DNA of 64,000 nucleotides, taken from positions 1 to 64,000 of the forward strand of contig CANQXJ010000005.1 of assembly GCA_947627795.1 (NCBI GenBank), in the 5' to 3' direction. Positions within the stretch are counted from its first letter, which is position 1. Each line of letters starts with the position of its first letter. The DNA is from an uncultured Clostridia bacterium. GTDB lineage: Bacteria; Bacillota; Clostridia; UBA1381. The position numbers and the translations under genes are program-made. The notes beneath the pieces are model-generated. The model was not told the origin of the DNA. It did no database searches and was given only the letters and a program-made list of their open reading frames with translations. Below, one piece after another: positions 46,070-53,837 of this stretch.

Positions 46070-46921
46070 ATGTTTGAGATATTCAGAACCCTGCTCCTGT
46101 CAAGCGCCCTCGGCGCGGCGGTGATACTGCTTCTTTTGGCGGTAAAGCCGTTTACGATAAAGCGGTTTTCGGCGCGGTGGCAGTATTACATGTGGCTCGT
46201 CGCGGCGGTCTGTATGATCGTTCCGTTTTGGAAAGCGATACCGCGTCAGGAAGCGCAGAAAATAATACCGGACACGGCGGAAACTCAGACAATGCAGCCG
46301 CAGGCGACACCGATGCCCGAGCAGCCGAATAACGCGGCTGTAACGGACAATATACCGGTAAAATACCGCGAGATCCCTCTCGGCAGGACAAGAACGCTTC
46401 GCGTTTACGATTTAATCGCGTACATCTGGGCAGCCGGCGCGGGAATATTCCTCGTCGCGGCGTTCGGAAACTACTATATATTCCTTTTTAAGAAAAAACG
46501 AAGCAGCATGGAGCTGAATTACAACGCGGCGTTTGAGGGTGCGAAAAAGGAGCTTGGCGTCAAGCGGCGGATCAGGGTGCGCGTTTCGGGCAATATGGAG
46601 TCGCCAATGCTCGTGGGAACGTTTTTTCCCGTGATATATCTTCCGCAAAACGGCATGGACGAAAGCGCGGAGAGAATGGTATTCCTACACGAGCTTACGC
46701 ATTACAAGCACGGCGACTTGATATACAAATGGCTTGTCCTGATCGTAAACGCGCTGCACTGGTTCAACCCGCTCGCATATCTGCTGAGCGCCAACGTGTC
46801 GCAGTCGTGCGAGGTGTACTGCGATATGTCCGTAGTGAGAGATATGGATGAAGAAAACAAGACTATGTATATGAAAACAATTTTGCTATTGGCGGAAAAA
46901 GGAGGTATGAAAAATGTTTGA
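46070..46921 (+). CDS. M56 (BlaR1-type) membrane metallopeptidase, sensor part separate
   Basis: Membrane zinc peptidase of 283 residues that would inactivate the BlaI-type repressor after a signal. Hydrophobic helices are at about 8-26, 38-56, 115-140 and 220-240. The zinc motif is HELTH (207-211) in RMVFLHELTHYKHGDLIY, and Glu248 in CEVYCD is the likely third ligand. The usual M56 protein continues into a further helix and an outer sensor domain. Here the frame stops at TGA after GGMKNV, and the continuation is encoded by the next ORF, which overlaps by eight bases in another frame. Confidence 0.88.
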   Translation: MFEIFRTLLLSSALGAAVILLLLAVKPFTIKRFSARWQYYMWLVAAVCMIVPFWKAIPRQEAQKIIPDTAETQTMQPQATPMPEQPNNAAVTDNIPVKYREIPLGRTRTLRVYDLIAYIWAAGAGIFLVAAFGNYYIFLFKKKRSSMELNYNAAFEGAKKELGVKRRIRVRVSGNMESPMLVGTFFPVIYLPQNGMDESAERMVFLHELTHYKHGDLIYKWLVLIVNALHWFNPLAYLLSANVSQSCEVYCDMSVVRDMDEENKTMYMKTILLLAEKGGMKNV

Positions 46922-48215
46922 AAAAATGTTTACAACTAAGATGAGTTCGGACGGGAGAGAACTCAGATTAAGATTCACAAAAATTCGTACCGGCTCCAAT
47001 AAAAGAGCAAAAATTATGTCCGCTGTAATGTCTGTCGTTGTAATATTTACGACAGTATGTGCGGCAATAGCCGCTTCCGCAATGGATACAGCGGACTACG
47101 GCAGCGAATATGGCGGCGCTATGTATACGCTTTATGCCTATCCGCAGGAGGATATGGAATACAACGTCAACGACGCGCTCGGCATTTACAACGAAAAGCA
47201 CAGCTTAGCTCTGCTCTATCCGGAGCTTTCCTCGATCAGATACGGCTATAATCTTTTTGAAAGATACTTTACACCGCTTCTTGAATCGTCGCTGGATGAT
47301 TATTACCTGATTGACAGTGAAGGCGGCATGTTGGATTTTTATAACAGACAAGAGCCGTACTACGGCGTAATAAAATTTTGGCTGCCTAAGGACAGAAGTC
47401 TGAACAACCTGTGGGAATACTTTGAACAAACAGAATTTAAAACCATGACAATCGGCGGCAAGGAACTTACTGTCTGCTTCGCCGACGGCGCTGTTCCATA
47501 TAAGGATGACGCCGTTTTATCGAAAATGATTGAAAAGCAAATACTGTTTGAACTGAATTATCAGGATCCCGATCACTCATATAACCATTACGAATATATT
47601 TCGGAAATTATTGATAAAGGCGTGTATGTAATACGAAATGTATTTCCAAAGAAGTTAATTAAAAGCTATTCGTGTTTCGGCGGATATTACGGCGACTTTA
47701 CCGAGGAAGCGATTATAAACGATAACGTAAACACCGCTTACATCCGGGCAAATCGAACAAACACCTTTTTCAGCGATTGGTTCAAAGTGCCAAAGAATAC
47801 CGACGGCAATCAGGCTCAAAAGCTTTGCGAGGTTACGGTCAAACCCAACGAGTGTCTTGTCATTGATGTAAAGCATACAACAAATAAAATGCCGTACATC
47901 AATTATAAGCTGATTGCCAAAGACGGGCTTCCCTTTTACAGCGTAATTTCTAATGACGGATCTGCCGTTCAGCCCGGGGAGACGGTTGAAGCGCATATGA
48001 TGGATATAGGCGGAACCAGGCAAACCTACTTTCCCTTTGTCAATGACGGCAGCGGATTTACATACGAAGTTTGGATAAGCGGACCGGAAAGCGACTATGC
48101 CGAGTTAGACATATACACTTGCAAGGTTAGTGACAACATGAATTTGGCTTCATGGGACTATCAGCAAATATGGCATGATTTGTTCACTTATGATAACGCC
48201 GAATCACGCATTTGA
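46914..48215 (+). CDS. Separate membrane-anchored sensor half of the M56 receptor
   Basis: Protein of 433 residues. The first 30 (TKMSSDGRELRLRFTKIRTG) resemble the linker found inside single-chain M56 receptors. A membrane helix lies at about 33-55, and the rest is a large outer domain with many aromatic residues that I cannot assign. It does not look like a penicillin-binding domain: no SxxK/SxN/KTG set is seen. It is in the +1 frame relative to the peptidase and starts eight bases before that gene's stop. AAAGGAGG lies eight bases upstream of ATG 46914. Codon use appears more AT-rich than the neighbours. The ligand is unknown. Confidence 0.75.
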   Translation: MFEKMFTTKMSSDGRELRLRFTKIRTGSNKRAKIMSAVMSVVVIFTTVCAAIAASAMDTADYGSEYGGAMYTLYAYPQEDMEYNVNDALGIYNEKHSLALLYPELSSIRYGYNLFERYFTPLLESSLDDYYLIDSEGGMLDFYNRQEPYYGVIKFWLPKDRSLNNLWEYFEQTEFKTMTIGGKELTVCFADGAVPYKDDAVLSKMIEKQILFELNYQDPDHSYNHYEYISEIIDKGVYVIRNVFPKKLIKSYSCFGGYYGDFTEEAIINDNVNTAYIRANRTNTFFSDWFKVPKNTDGNQAQKLCEVTVKPNECLVIDVKHTTNKMPYINYKLIAKDGLPFYSVISNDGSAVQPGETVEAHMMDIGGTRQTYFPFVNDGSGFTYEVWISGPESDYAELDIYTCKVSDNMNLASWDYQQIWHDLFTYDNAESRI

Positions 48216-48228
48216 ATTCTTAACCCAA

Positions 48229-48259
48229 AAAAGGCTCAGCTTCAACGGTTGAGCCTTTT
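48229..48259. terminator. Terminator between the sensor gene and galT (converging)
   Basis: Ten-bp stem (48229-48238 with 48250-48259), 11-base loop, A-tract on the left and T-tract on the right, so it can act in both directions. Confidence 0.8.
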
Positions 48260-48292
48260 CTGTTTTAAACCGCTTTTATGCGGCAGCTATTT

Positions 48293-49276
48293 TCATTCGG
48301 CTGTCTTCTTCAAAAACTTCTCATGCGCCGCGCGCAGCTCGATCGCTTTTTCTTCGGGAGCGGTCGGATTACAGTGCGCCCACGCGCCCGTTTCGGACGA
48401 CGCGTTGTACTTTATCTTGTCTGCGCTTCTCATCGGCGGATAGAACGCGATGTGGAAGTGGTAATAATCCGATACATCCTCGCCGTTTACGGGATTCTGG
48501 TACATGCACATCATGTACGGGAAGGTGTAATCGAACAGGCTGTCGAGTGTGCCCGCCGCTTCCTTTAACGTCTGCGCGAGACTCGTCTTTTCCTTGTCCG
48601 TCATCTGCGTGAGGTTCTGTATATGACGTTTCGCCGCTATGTATATGCCGTAGGGATACTCGCAGTAGAACGGCAGGAACACGATGAAATCGTCGTTTTC
48701 GAATATCACGCGGCTTCCCGCCTGCTTTTCGTCCTCGAGCATATCGCATATAAGGCAGCGTCCGCTTTCCTCGAAGTGCTCCTTGCACGAGTCAAGCTCC
48801 AGCTCTATCTTCTTAGGAACTACCGAATAGCCGTAGATCTGACCGTGTGGATGCGGCATCGTAACGCCTACAGCCGCGCCTCTGTTCTCGAAGATAAACA
48901 CATATTTGATATTCTCGTCCGAGCTTATCTTTACAAATCTCTCCTCCCACAAGTCAACAAGCTCTCTTATGTGGTCTGTCGGCAGCTCCGGCAGCGTTAT
49001 CGTGTGATTGGGCGAGTAGAGAATTACCTCGCACTTGCCGTACGCGGGCTTTGTTTTGTAAATTCTCGTTTCAACGTCGTCAGGCTCGGGCGGAGTCTGC
49101 GAGAGCGCGGGAAAGTCGTTGTCGTATTCGAGCACCGAAAAGCTCTTGGGTACTTTGTCGTTATCGGGTCCCGGGCAGAACGGGCACCAGTCCTTCGGCA
49201 TCTGCGGTCTGTTCTGACGGTGCGACGCGATCATGACCCAGTCCTTTACGAGCGGGTTCCAACGTAATTCAGCCAT
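48293..49276 (-). CDS. galT: UDP-glucose-hexose-1-phosphate uridylyltransferase
   Basis: Leloir-pathway enzyme turning galactose 1-phosphate into UDP-galactose. The 327 residues are of the HIT-fold class. CPFCPG is the first zinc-site motif, the nucleotidylated His lies in TMPHPHGQIYGY, and the C-terminal HFHIAFYPP provides ligands. It has its own promoter (49316-49344) and terminator. No galK or galE is seen in the window. It would use galactose freed by the GH53 galactanase. Confidence 0.93.
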   Translation of the reverse strand: MAELRWNPLVKDWVMIASHRQNRPQMPKDWCPFCPGPDNDKVPKSFSVLEYDNDFPALSQTPPEPDDVETRIYKTKPAYGKCEVILYSPNHTITLPELPTDHIRELVDLWEERFVKISSDENIKYVFIFENRGAAVGVTMPHPHGQIYGYSVVPKKIELELDSCKEHFEESGRCLICDMLEDEKQAGSRVIFENDDFIVFLPFYCEYPYGIYIAAKRHIQNLTQMTDKEKTSLAQTLKEAAGTLDSLFDYTFPYMMCMYQNPVNGEDVSDYYHFHIAFYPPMRSADKIKYNASSETGAWAHCNPTAPEEKAIELRAAHEKFLKKTAE

Positions 49277-49315
49277 AAATTTTTCCTCCTGTTAAATAAA
49301 TATTAATACATTTCT

Positions 49316-49344
49316 ATTTTACACCATTAAAGCCGGTTAGTCAA
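49316..49344 (-). promoter_or_regulatory. Predicted promoter of galT
   Basis: Minus-strand TTGACT (49339-49344), 17 bp, TAAAAT (49316-49321). Confidence 0.65.
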
Positions 49345-49358
49345 TAGCAAATAACGCG

Positions 49359-50699
49359 TCACAGATTGAAAAACCGCGTCGCTATTGTGAAATACACGAG
49401 CACCGAGCCGGCGTCAACTATTGTCGTAATAAGCGGAGCAGCCATTACAGCGGGATCGAGCTTAAGCTTCTTCGCCGCGATAGGCAGCGAGCAGCCTATG
49501 AGCTGCGCCATGACGACCGTTCCGATGAGCGCGAGACTCACCACCGCCGCGAGACGCGTGTCCTTGTACATTACCATGATTCTCAGCCAGTTTATGAATG
49601 CGAGCGCTATGCTTGCAAGGAGCGAAACACGCAATTCCATCCATACCACTTTAAAAAAATCGCGCGGGCGTATATCATCTACCGCCATGCCGCGTATGAT
49701 AAGCGTCGAGCTTTGCGAACCGCAGTTGCCGCCCGTACCCATCAGCATGGGTATAAAAGCCGAAAGCGCCGTAACGGCTTGCAGGGTTTCCTCGTATCCC
49801 GAAATCAGAACTCCGGTGATAATGCCCGAAATCATAAGTATAAGGAGCCATAATATTCTGCGGCTTGCATGCCTGAATACCGACGTTTTAAAATACGAGT
49901 CGTCGCCGGGAGCGATAGCCGCCATTTTTTCAAAGTCCTCGGTGGTTTCCTCCTGTAATACGCTGATAGCATCGTCAAAGGTGACGATGCCGACAAGGCG
50001 CATTTCGTCGTCCACTACCGGCATTGTGACGAAATCGTACTTCGCCATCATCTTCGCCACGTCCTCCTCGTCGTCGGTAGTGTGGACGCATATCGGAGTG
50101 GTTTCCATAATATTCTTAACCGTTTCATTTTCATCGGCTAAGAGAAGGTCCTTAACCGACAGATAGCCCAAAAGGTGACGGTTGTTGTCGGTCACATAGC
50201 AGGTATAAATCGTCTCCGCCTCGGTAATTACGCGGCGTATGCGCTTAATCGCGTCGTTTATGGTCATATCGGGACGAAGGCTTATATATTCGACCGTCAT
50301 AATACTGCCCGCGCTGTCCTCGGGGTATTTTAAAATTTCGTTTATCTGCTTGCGCGTGTCGGAGTCGGTGTTAGCGAGTATGCGCTTTACGACGTTCGCG
50401 GGCATTTCCTCGATAACGTCAGCCGCGTCGTCGATATAAAGCTCGTCGAATACCTCCTTAAGCTCGCTGTCGGAGAAGCTGTGGATAAGCAGCTCCTGCT
50501 CGTCCGCGTCCATGAACGCGAACGTGTCGGCGGCTAAGTCCTTCGGCAGAAGGCGGAAAAGCCTGAGCATATTTTCAGTCGGCAGATTCGAAAATATTTC
50601 CGCTATATCCGCCTCGTTCATGGTTTTAAGCATCGTTTTAAGGCTCGAATATTCCTTATTCGCGATAAGCGCGTTTATTATTTTTTCAAGCTGATCCAT
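49359..50699 (-). CDS. mgtE: Magnesium transporter MgtE
   Basis: Channel-like Mg2+ transporter of 446 residues. The N-terminal superhelical domain (about 1-130), two CBS domains (about 131-255; TMINDAIKRIRRV, MPVVDDEMRLVGIVTFDDA), the plug helix, and five membrane helices (about 285-445) with PxxxGTGGNCGSQS and LTTIVDAGSVLVYF in the pore are all present. A perfect consensus promoter lies upstream. No M-box riboswitch fits in the short leader. Confidence 0.95.
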   Translation of the reverse strand: MDQLEKIINALIANKEYSSLKTMLKTMNEADIAEIFSNLPTENMLRLFRLLPKDLAADTFAFMDADEQELLIHSFSDSELKEVFDELYIDDAADVIEEMPANVVKRILANTDSDTRKQINEILKYPEDSAGSIMTVEYISLRPDMTINDAIKRIRRVITEAETIYTCYVTDNNRHLLGYLSVKDLLLADENETVKNIMETTPICVHTTDDEEDVAKMMAKYDFVTMPVVDDEMRLVGIVTFDDAISVLQEETTEDFEKMAAIAPGDDSYFKTSVFRHASRRILWLLILMISGIITGVLISGYEETLQAVTALSAFIPMLMGTGGNCGSQSSTLIIRGMAVDDIRPRDFFKVVWMELRVSLLASIALAFINWLRIMVMYKDTRLAAVVSLALIGTVVMAQLIGCSLPIAAKKLKLDPAVMAAPLITTIVDAGSVLVYFTIATRFFNL

Positions 50700-50725
50700 G
50701 TTTTTGCCGCCCCCTTTCCGTAAAT

Positions 50726-50754
50726 ATTATATTACACTTTTCGGTTTGTGTCAA
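50726..50754 (-). promoter_or_regulatory. Perfect consensus promoter of mgtE
   Basis: Minus-strand TTGACA (50749-50754), 17 bp, TATAAT (50726-50731). The spacer carries CCGAAAAGTGTAATATA, related to the element before the yicC and 50837 genes. Confidence 0.8.
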
Positions 50755-50776
50755 TTTAATTGGTCAAAATTACATC

Positions 50777-50805
50777 TTGTTTTTTTCGAAAAAGTGTGAT
50801 ATATT
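50777..50805 (+). promoter_or_regulatory. Predicted promoter of the 46-residue ORF
   Basis: TTGTTT (50777-50782), 17 bp, TATATT (50800-50805) with TGA before the -10. The spacer contains CGAAAAAGTGTGATATA, nearly identical to that of the yicC promoter. Confidence 0.55.
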
Positions 50806-50836
50806 ATATTTATTAAAATGACAGGAGGCGGGAAAT

Positions 50837-50977
50837 ATGTATGACGAAACAAAAAAGATTTCCGACGAAATCGAAGAAACCTCGGCGCAGCAGACCGTAA
50901 ACGAAAGCTGGCCCGAAGAAACGGTACAGAACATTCTCGACTACATCGAGGAACAGGGTATTTACATACGCGAATAA
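50837..50977 (+). CDS. Small acidic ORF, unknown function (46 residues)
   Basis: Short plus-strand gene between mgtE and rhaM. It reads MYDETKKISDEIEETSAQQT and continues to YIEEQGIYIRE. It is acidic with one Trp, amphipathic at the C-terminus, without membrane segment or Cys. AGGAGG lies eight bases before the ATG, a promoter is placed correctly at 50777-50805, and strong hairpins follow the stop, so it looks like a real transcription unit. I do not recognise the family. Confidence 0.6.
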   Translation: MYDETKKISDEIEETSAQQTVNESWPEETVQNILDYIEEQGIYIRE

Positions 50978-51032
50978 GCGCAAAAAAACCGAATAACGAA
51001 AGAAGCTGTCAACGGGGACAGCCTTGAGATGC

Positions 51033-51069
51033 AAAAAAAGTCTCTAAGGCGTTCTCAGAGACTTTTTTT
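51033..51069. terminator. Bidirectional terminator between the small ORF and rhaM
   Basis: Thirteen-bp stem (51033-51045 with 51057-51069) flanked by A7 and T7 within the stem, loop of 11. A second hairpin (51005-51022, GCTGTC/GACAGC) precedes it on the plus-strand side. Confidence 0.85.
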
Positions 51070-51075
51070 ATTTGT

Positions 51076-51390
51076 TTAATCCAAATGGAACACCAAATCG
51101 AGATCGGTCGAAACGGGGCTGTTGTCGGGATTGGTTTCCATGATATCCGCCATGAAATCCCACCATTTTCTGTTGATAGCCGTGTCCGCGCCCTTCGCCC
51201 ACAGCTCCTCGTCCTCGATCTCTATGTAGCCGTAGAGAACCATTGTTTCCTTGTCGAGATAGATAGAGTAATTCCTTCCGCCGTGCTCGTGGATCATGTC
51301 GCGCATTTCGGGCCAAAGCTCGTTATGGCGTTTTTCGTACTCGGCAGCCATGCCGTCGTAGAGTTTCATCTTAAAGCCTTTGTGAATCAT
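51076..51390 (-). CDS. rhaM: L-rhamnose mutarotase
   Basis: Interconverts alpha and beta anomers of L-rhamnose. The 104 residues are exactly the family length. EYEKRHNELWPEM, the active-site region NYSIYLDKETMVLYGYIEIE, RKWWDFMADIM and NPDNSPVS are diagnostic. AAAGGAGG precedes the ATG. No other rhamnose genes (rhaA, rhaB, rhaD) are seen nearby, which suggests it serves rhamnose freed from rhamnogalacturonan by enzymes coded elsewhere. It ends at a strong terminator. Confidence 0.94.
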   Translation of the reverse strand: MIHKGFKMKLYDGMAAEYEKRHNELWPEMRDMIHEHGGRNYSIYLDKETMVLYGYIEIEDEELWAKGADTAINRKWWDFMADIMETNPDNSPVSTDLDLVFHLD

Positions 51391-51425
51391 TTTTTTGTTC
51401 CTCCTTTTGATATAATGTTGTTCAC

Positions 51426-51530
51426 GGGCGACCGCGAGGGTCGCCCCTACGGGGTTCGTGTTTTTTGCGGGCGAACACGGTTCGCCCCTACGATTATCGC
51501 ATTTGGCGGGCGGCCAATGACCGCCCCTAC
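51426..51530. repeat. Three copies of a GTAGGGGCG hairpin repeat
   Basis: Hairpins at 51426-51450, 51469-51491 and 51508-51530, all in the same orientation, with CGCCCCTAC on the plus-strand right end. The inner arms differ (GACC/GGTC, GAAC/GTTC, GGCC/GACC) but stay complementary or nearly so. Units are separated by about 17-18 bases, partly tggttcgtg-like. They lie between rhaM and the SCIFF maturase gene. Confidence 0.85.
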
Positions 51531-51540
51531 GGGATTCGTG

Positions 51541-52914
51541 TTATATTAATTTTTTGTGCGCCTCTATCGCGATTGCGCATTCCACGCGTTTTTTCTCCAT
51601 TTCGCAGGCAAGCTCATACGGCTTGTTTATGTCGCCGTTGAAGTTGTACGCGTTCGCGCTGCAGCCGCCGCTACAATAGAATTTCGCAAAGCAATCGCGG
51701 CATTTTTCCTTTGTGTAAATGTTAGATTTTTCAAATGCCTTGCTTATGCTCTCGTCGATTTTCCCGTCGTCCAAACTTCCCATTTTAAAGTCCTCATTAC
51801 CGACGAACTGATGGCACGGATAAATATCGCCCTCGGGCGAAACCGCGAGATACTCATGCCCCGCGCCGCAGCCGGACAAGCGCTTTATCGCGCACGGTCC
51901 CTGGTCGAGATCTATCATAAAGTGGAAGAAATTGAACCGGTTTCCCTCTTTATATCGCTTTACATACTCCTTCGCGAGCGTCTCGTATTCCTCGAAAATA
52001 CGCGGCAAATGCTCGGGCTTTAACGCGTATTCCTCGCCTTCCTCGGCAACGGCCGGCTCAACGCTCGTCTGCTTAAAGCCCAGATCCGCCAAATGCAGAA
52101 CGTCCTTAGAGAAGTCGAGATTATACGCGGTAAACGTGCCGCGTACGTAGTAATCGGTCTGATTGCGGCTCTCCGCCATGTCGATAAATTTCGGCAGGAT
52201 AGAATCGTACGAGCCGCTTCCGTCAACGCGCGGTCTCATTCTGTCGTTTACCTCTTTGCGTCCGTCGATGCTTAAGACAATATTTGACATATTTTCATTT
52301 ATGTACTTCTTCTTTTTCTCATCGAGCAAAATGCCGTTCGTCGTGACGGTAAACCTGAAATTCTTGCCGTGTTTCGCGCCCTCGGCTTTCGCGTAGTCGG
52401 TAATTTCCTTGACAACATCAAAATTCATCAGCGGTTCGCCGCCGAAGTAGTCGATCTCGATATTCCTCCGCGAGCCGCTGTTGGCGATAACAAAATCAAT
52501 CGCCTTCTTCCCCACCTCGGCGCTCATAAGGCAGCGCTTGCCGCCCTTGTACTCACCCGTGTCGGCAAAGCAGTATTTGCAGCGCAGGTTGCAGTCGTGC
52601 GCGATATGAAGACAGAGCGCCTTAACGACCGACTGTTTGTTCCAGTTAGCGGCGATTTCGGCGTAGCTGTCCTCCGAAAAGAGCTGACCGCTCCTGTAAA
52701 GCTCGCAAATTTCCGAATAGCTCTCGCGTATCTCCGCCTCGTCATACTTATCCTTCATGCCCTCGATTATATAGCCCGGGCACGAGCTTTCCGGCATAAA
52801 CGGCTCGAGCGTGTAGTCGAGCATATCGTACATAATATCATCCACCACATGCACCGCGCCGGAGTAAATATCGAGCACGATATTCAAATCCAGTAATTTA
52901 TATTTATGTATCAC
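51541..52914 (-). CDS. scfB: Radical-SAM/SPASM maturase of the SCIFF ranthipeptide
   Basis: Forms thioether cross-links in the SCIFF precursor. The 457 residues begin with a peptide-recognition region (about 1-95). The radical-SAM cluster motif follows at Cys108, Cys112 and Cys115 (HDCNLRCKYCFADTG), then DYFGGEPLMNF, TTNGILL and SIDG, and a SPASM domain with auxiliary-cluster Cys in SGCGAGHEYLAVSPEGDIYPC and CRDCFAKFYCSGGC. The start is GTG with GGAGAG nine bases upstream. The precursor gene lies 138 bp upstream on the same strand, separated by a palindromic repeat pair. Confidence 0.96.
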   Translation of the reverse strand: MIHKYKLLDLNIVLDIYSGAVHVVDDIMYDMLDYTLEPFMPESSCPGYIIEGMKDKYDEAEIRESYSEICELYRSGQLFSEDSYAEIAANWNKQSVVKALCLHIAHDCNLRCKYCFADTGEYKGGKRCLMSAEVGKKAIDFVIANSGSRRNIEIDYFGGEPLMNFDVVKEITDYAKAEGAKHGKNFRFTVTTNGILLDEKKKKYINENMSNIVLSIDGRKEVNDRMRPRVDGSGSYDSILPKFIDMAESRNQTDYYVRGTFTAYNLDFSKDVLHLADLGFKQTSVEPAVAEEGEEYALKPEHLPRIFEEYETLAKEYVKRYKEGNRFNFFHFMIDLDQGPCAIKRLSGCGAGHEYLAVSPEGDIYPCHQFVGNEDFKMGSLDDGKIDESISKAFEKSNIYTKEKCRDCFAKFYCSGGCSANAYNFNGDINKPYELACEMEKKRVECAIAIEAHKKLI

Positions 52915-52963
52915 TTAAAATCTCTCCGTAATTAAGATATAAGGAGCCGCCGCAAGGCTTGTA

Positions 52964-53011
52964 GTAGGGGCGGATATTATCCGCCCGCGGGCGAACACTG
53001 TTCGCCCCTAC
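52964..53011. repeat. Back-to-back pair of the same hairpin repeat
   Basis: Two copies in opposite orientation, 52964-52987 (GGAT/ATCC inner arms) and 52989-53011 (GAAC/GTTC). They lie in the 138-bp gap between the SCIFF precursor stop and the maturase start. Confidence 0.85.
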
Positions 53012-53052
53012 ATTAATTCTCGCGACAGCCCCTTCAAATCGTTTCTTTTCAA

Positions 53053-53196
53053 TCAGTCGTTATTCTCGCACTTTTGGTTAGCAACCGTGCAAGAAGTCTT
53101 GCAAGCTGACTGGCAAGAAGTCTGACACTCGCCGCAGCCGCCGTGCTTAGCCGTTTCCTTTAAATTAGCCTTGTTCAATGTCTGTACGTGTTTCAT
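53053..53196 (-). CDS. scfA: SCIFF ranthipeptide precursor
   Basis: Ribosomally made peptide of 47 residues with six Cys (positions 21, 24, 28, 32, 36, 43). The leader MKHVQTLNKANLKETAKHGG is followed by the near-invariant core CGECQTSCQSACKTSC. It matches the 'six cysteines in forty-five' family widespread in Clostridia. The maturase is expected to link Cys sulphurs to neighbouring alpha-carbons. AGGAGG lies eight bases before ATG 53196, and a TATACT -10 with TGA lies at 53238-53243. The biological role is not settled (signalling has been proposed for the class). Confidence 0.97.
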   Translation of the reverse strand: MKHVQTLNKANLKETAKHGGCGECQTSCQSACKTSCTVANQKCENND

Positions 53197-53294
53197 ATTA
53201 TTATCCTCCTATTATTTCTTGATTTACATACATCATAAGTATATCATAGAATTTCCCTTTTGAAAAGGGGTTTTTGAAAAATTATTAAAAATAT

Positions 53295-53756
53295 TTACCG
53301 CTTGCTTCTGAGATTTTTAAAAAACTCCTTGAGCAGCCCCGCGCATTCCTCCTCAAGGATTCCGCCTTCAGCCGTTACGCTGTGATTGAGCAGTCCTTTT
53401 CCGAGAAGATCAACCGCCGAGCCGGCGCAGCCCGACTTCGCGTCATACGCGCCGAAATACAGATTTTCAATTCTCGCGTTTAAAATCGCTCCCGCGCACA
53501 TCGGGCACGGCTCGAGCGTCACATAAAGGCTGCATTCGGGAAGCCGCCAGCCTCCAAGCTTTTTGCACGCACGGTCTATCGCAATCATTTCGGCGTGCAG
53601 AAGCGCGTTTTTCTTTGTTTCGCGCCTGTTATAGCCGCGCGAAATGATTTCGCCGTCTTTGGCAATGACGGCTCCCACCGGCATTTCTCCGATAGCCGCC
53701 GCCTTTTTCGCCTGTTTTATAGCCTCGGACATAAATTTTTCATGCTGTGTGTACAT
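53295..53756 (-). CDS. tadA: tRNA-specific adenosine deaminase
   Basis: Converts A34 to inosine in tRNA-Arg(ACG). The 153 residues have zinc ligands and catalytic Glu in LLHAEMIAI (His54, Glu56) and PCPMCAGA (Cys84, Cys87), plus the dimer-interface segment RIENLYFGAYDAKSGCAGS. It lies between the ABC operon terminator and the SCIFF locus. A short hairpin at 53254-53269 follows it. Confidence 0.95.
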   Translation of the reverse strand: MYTQHEKFMSEAIKQAKKAAAIGEMPVGAVIAKDGEIISRGYNRRETKKNALLHAEMIAIDRACKKLGGWRLPECSLYVTLEPCPMCAGAILNARIENLYFGAYDAKSGCAGSAVDLLGKGLLNHSVTAEGGILEEECAGLLKEFFKNLRSKR

Positions 53757-53794
53757 TTCGTCAATCCTTTTTTATTTATATTCTACCATAAAAA

Positions 53795-53819
53795 CGGGAC
53801 TGCCGCAAGAGCAGTCCCG
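53795..53819 (-). terminator. Terminator of the sugar-importer operon
   Basis: Nine-bp perfect stem (53795-53803 with 53811-53819), seven-base loop, followed by TTTTTATGG on the minus strand. It is directly behind the binding-protein gene. Confidence 0.85.
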
Positions 53820-53837
53820 CAATTAATTCGTTTAAGA

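Noticed and set aside
46900-46925. RF2-like programmed +1 frameshift at GTT TGA between the M56 peptidase and the sensor ORF
   Set aside because: The Shine-Dalgarno-like sequence is about ten bases from the slip site rather than three. It is ideally placed for a fresh start at ATG 46914, so re-initiation explains it better.
45695-48215. Beta-lactam resistance locus
   Set aside because: BlaI and M56 families occur in many non-resistance circuits. There is no beta-lactamase or PBP gene, and the sensor lacks penicillin-binding motifs.
51426-53011. Possible CRISPR array from GTAGGGGCG repeats
   Set aside because: Only three plus two copies, each a self-contained hairpin with changing inner arms, irregular spacing, opposed orientation in the second group, and no cas genes.
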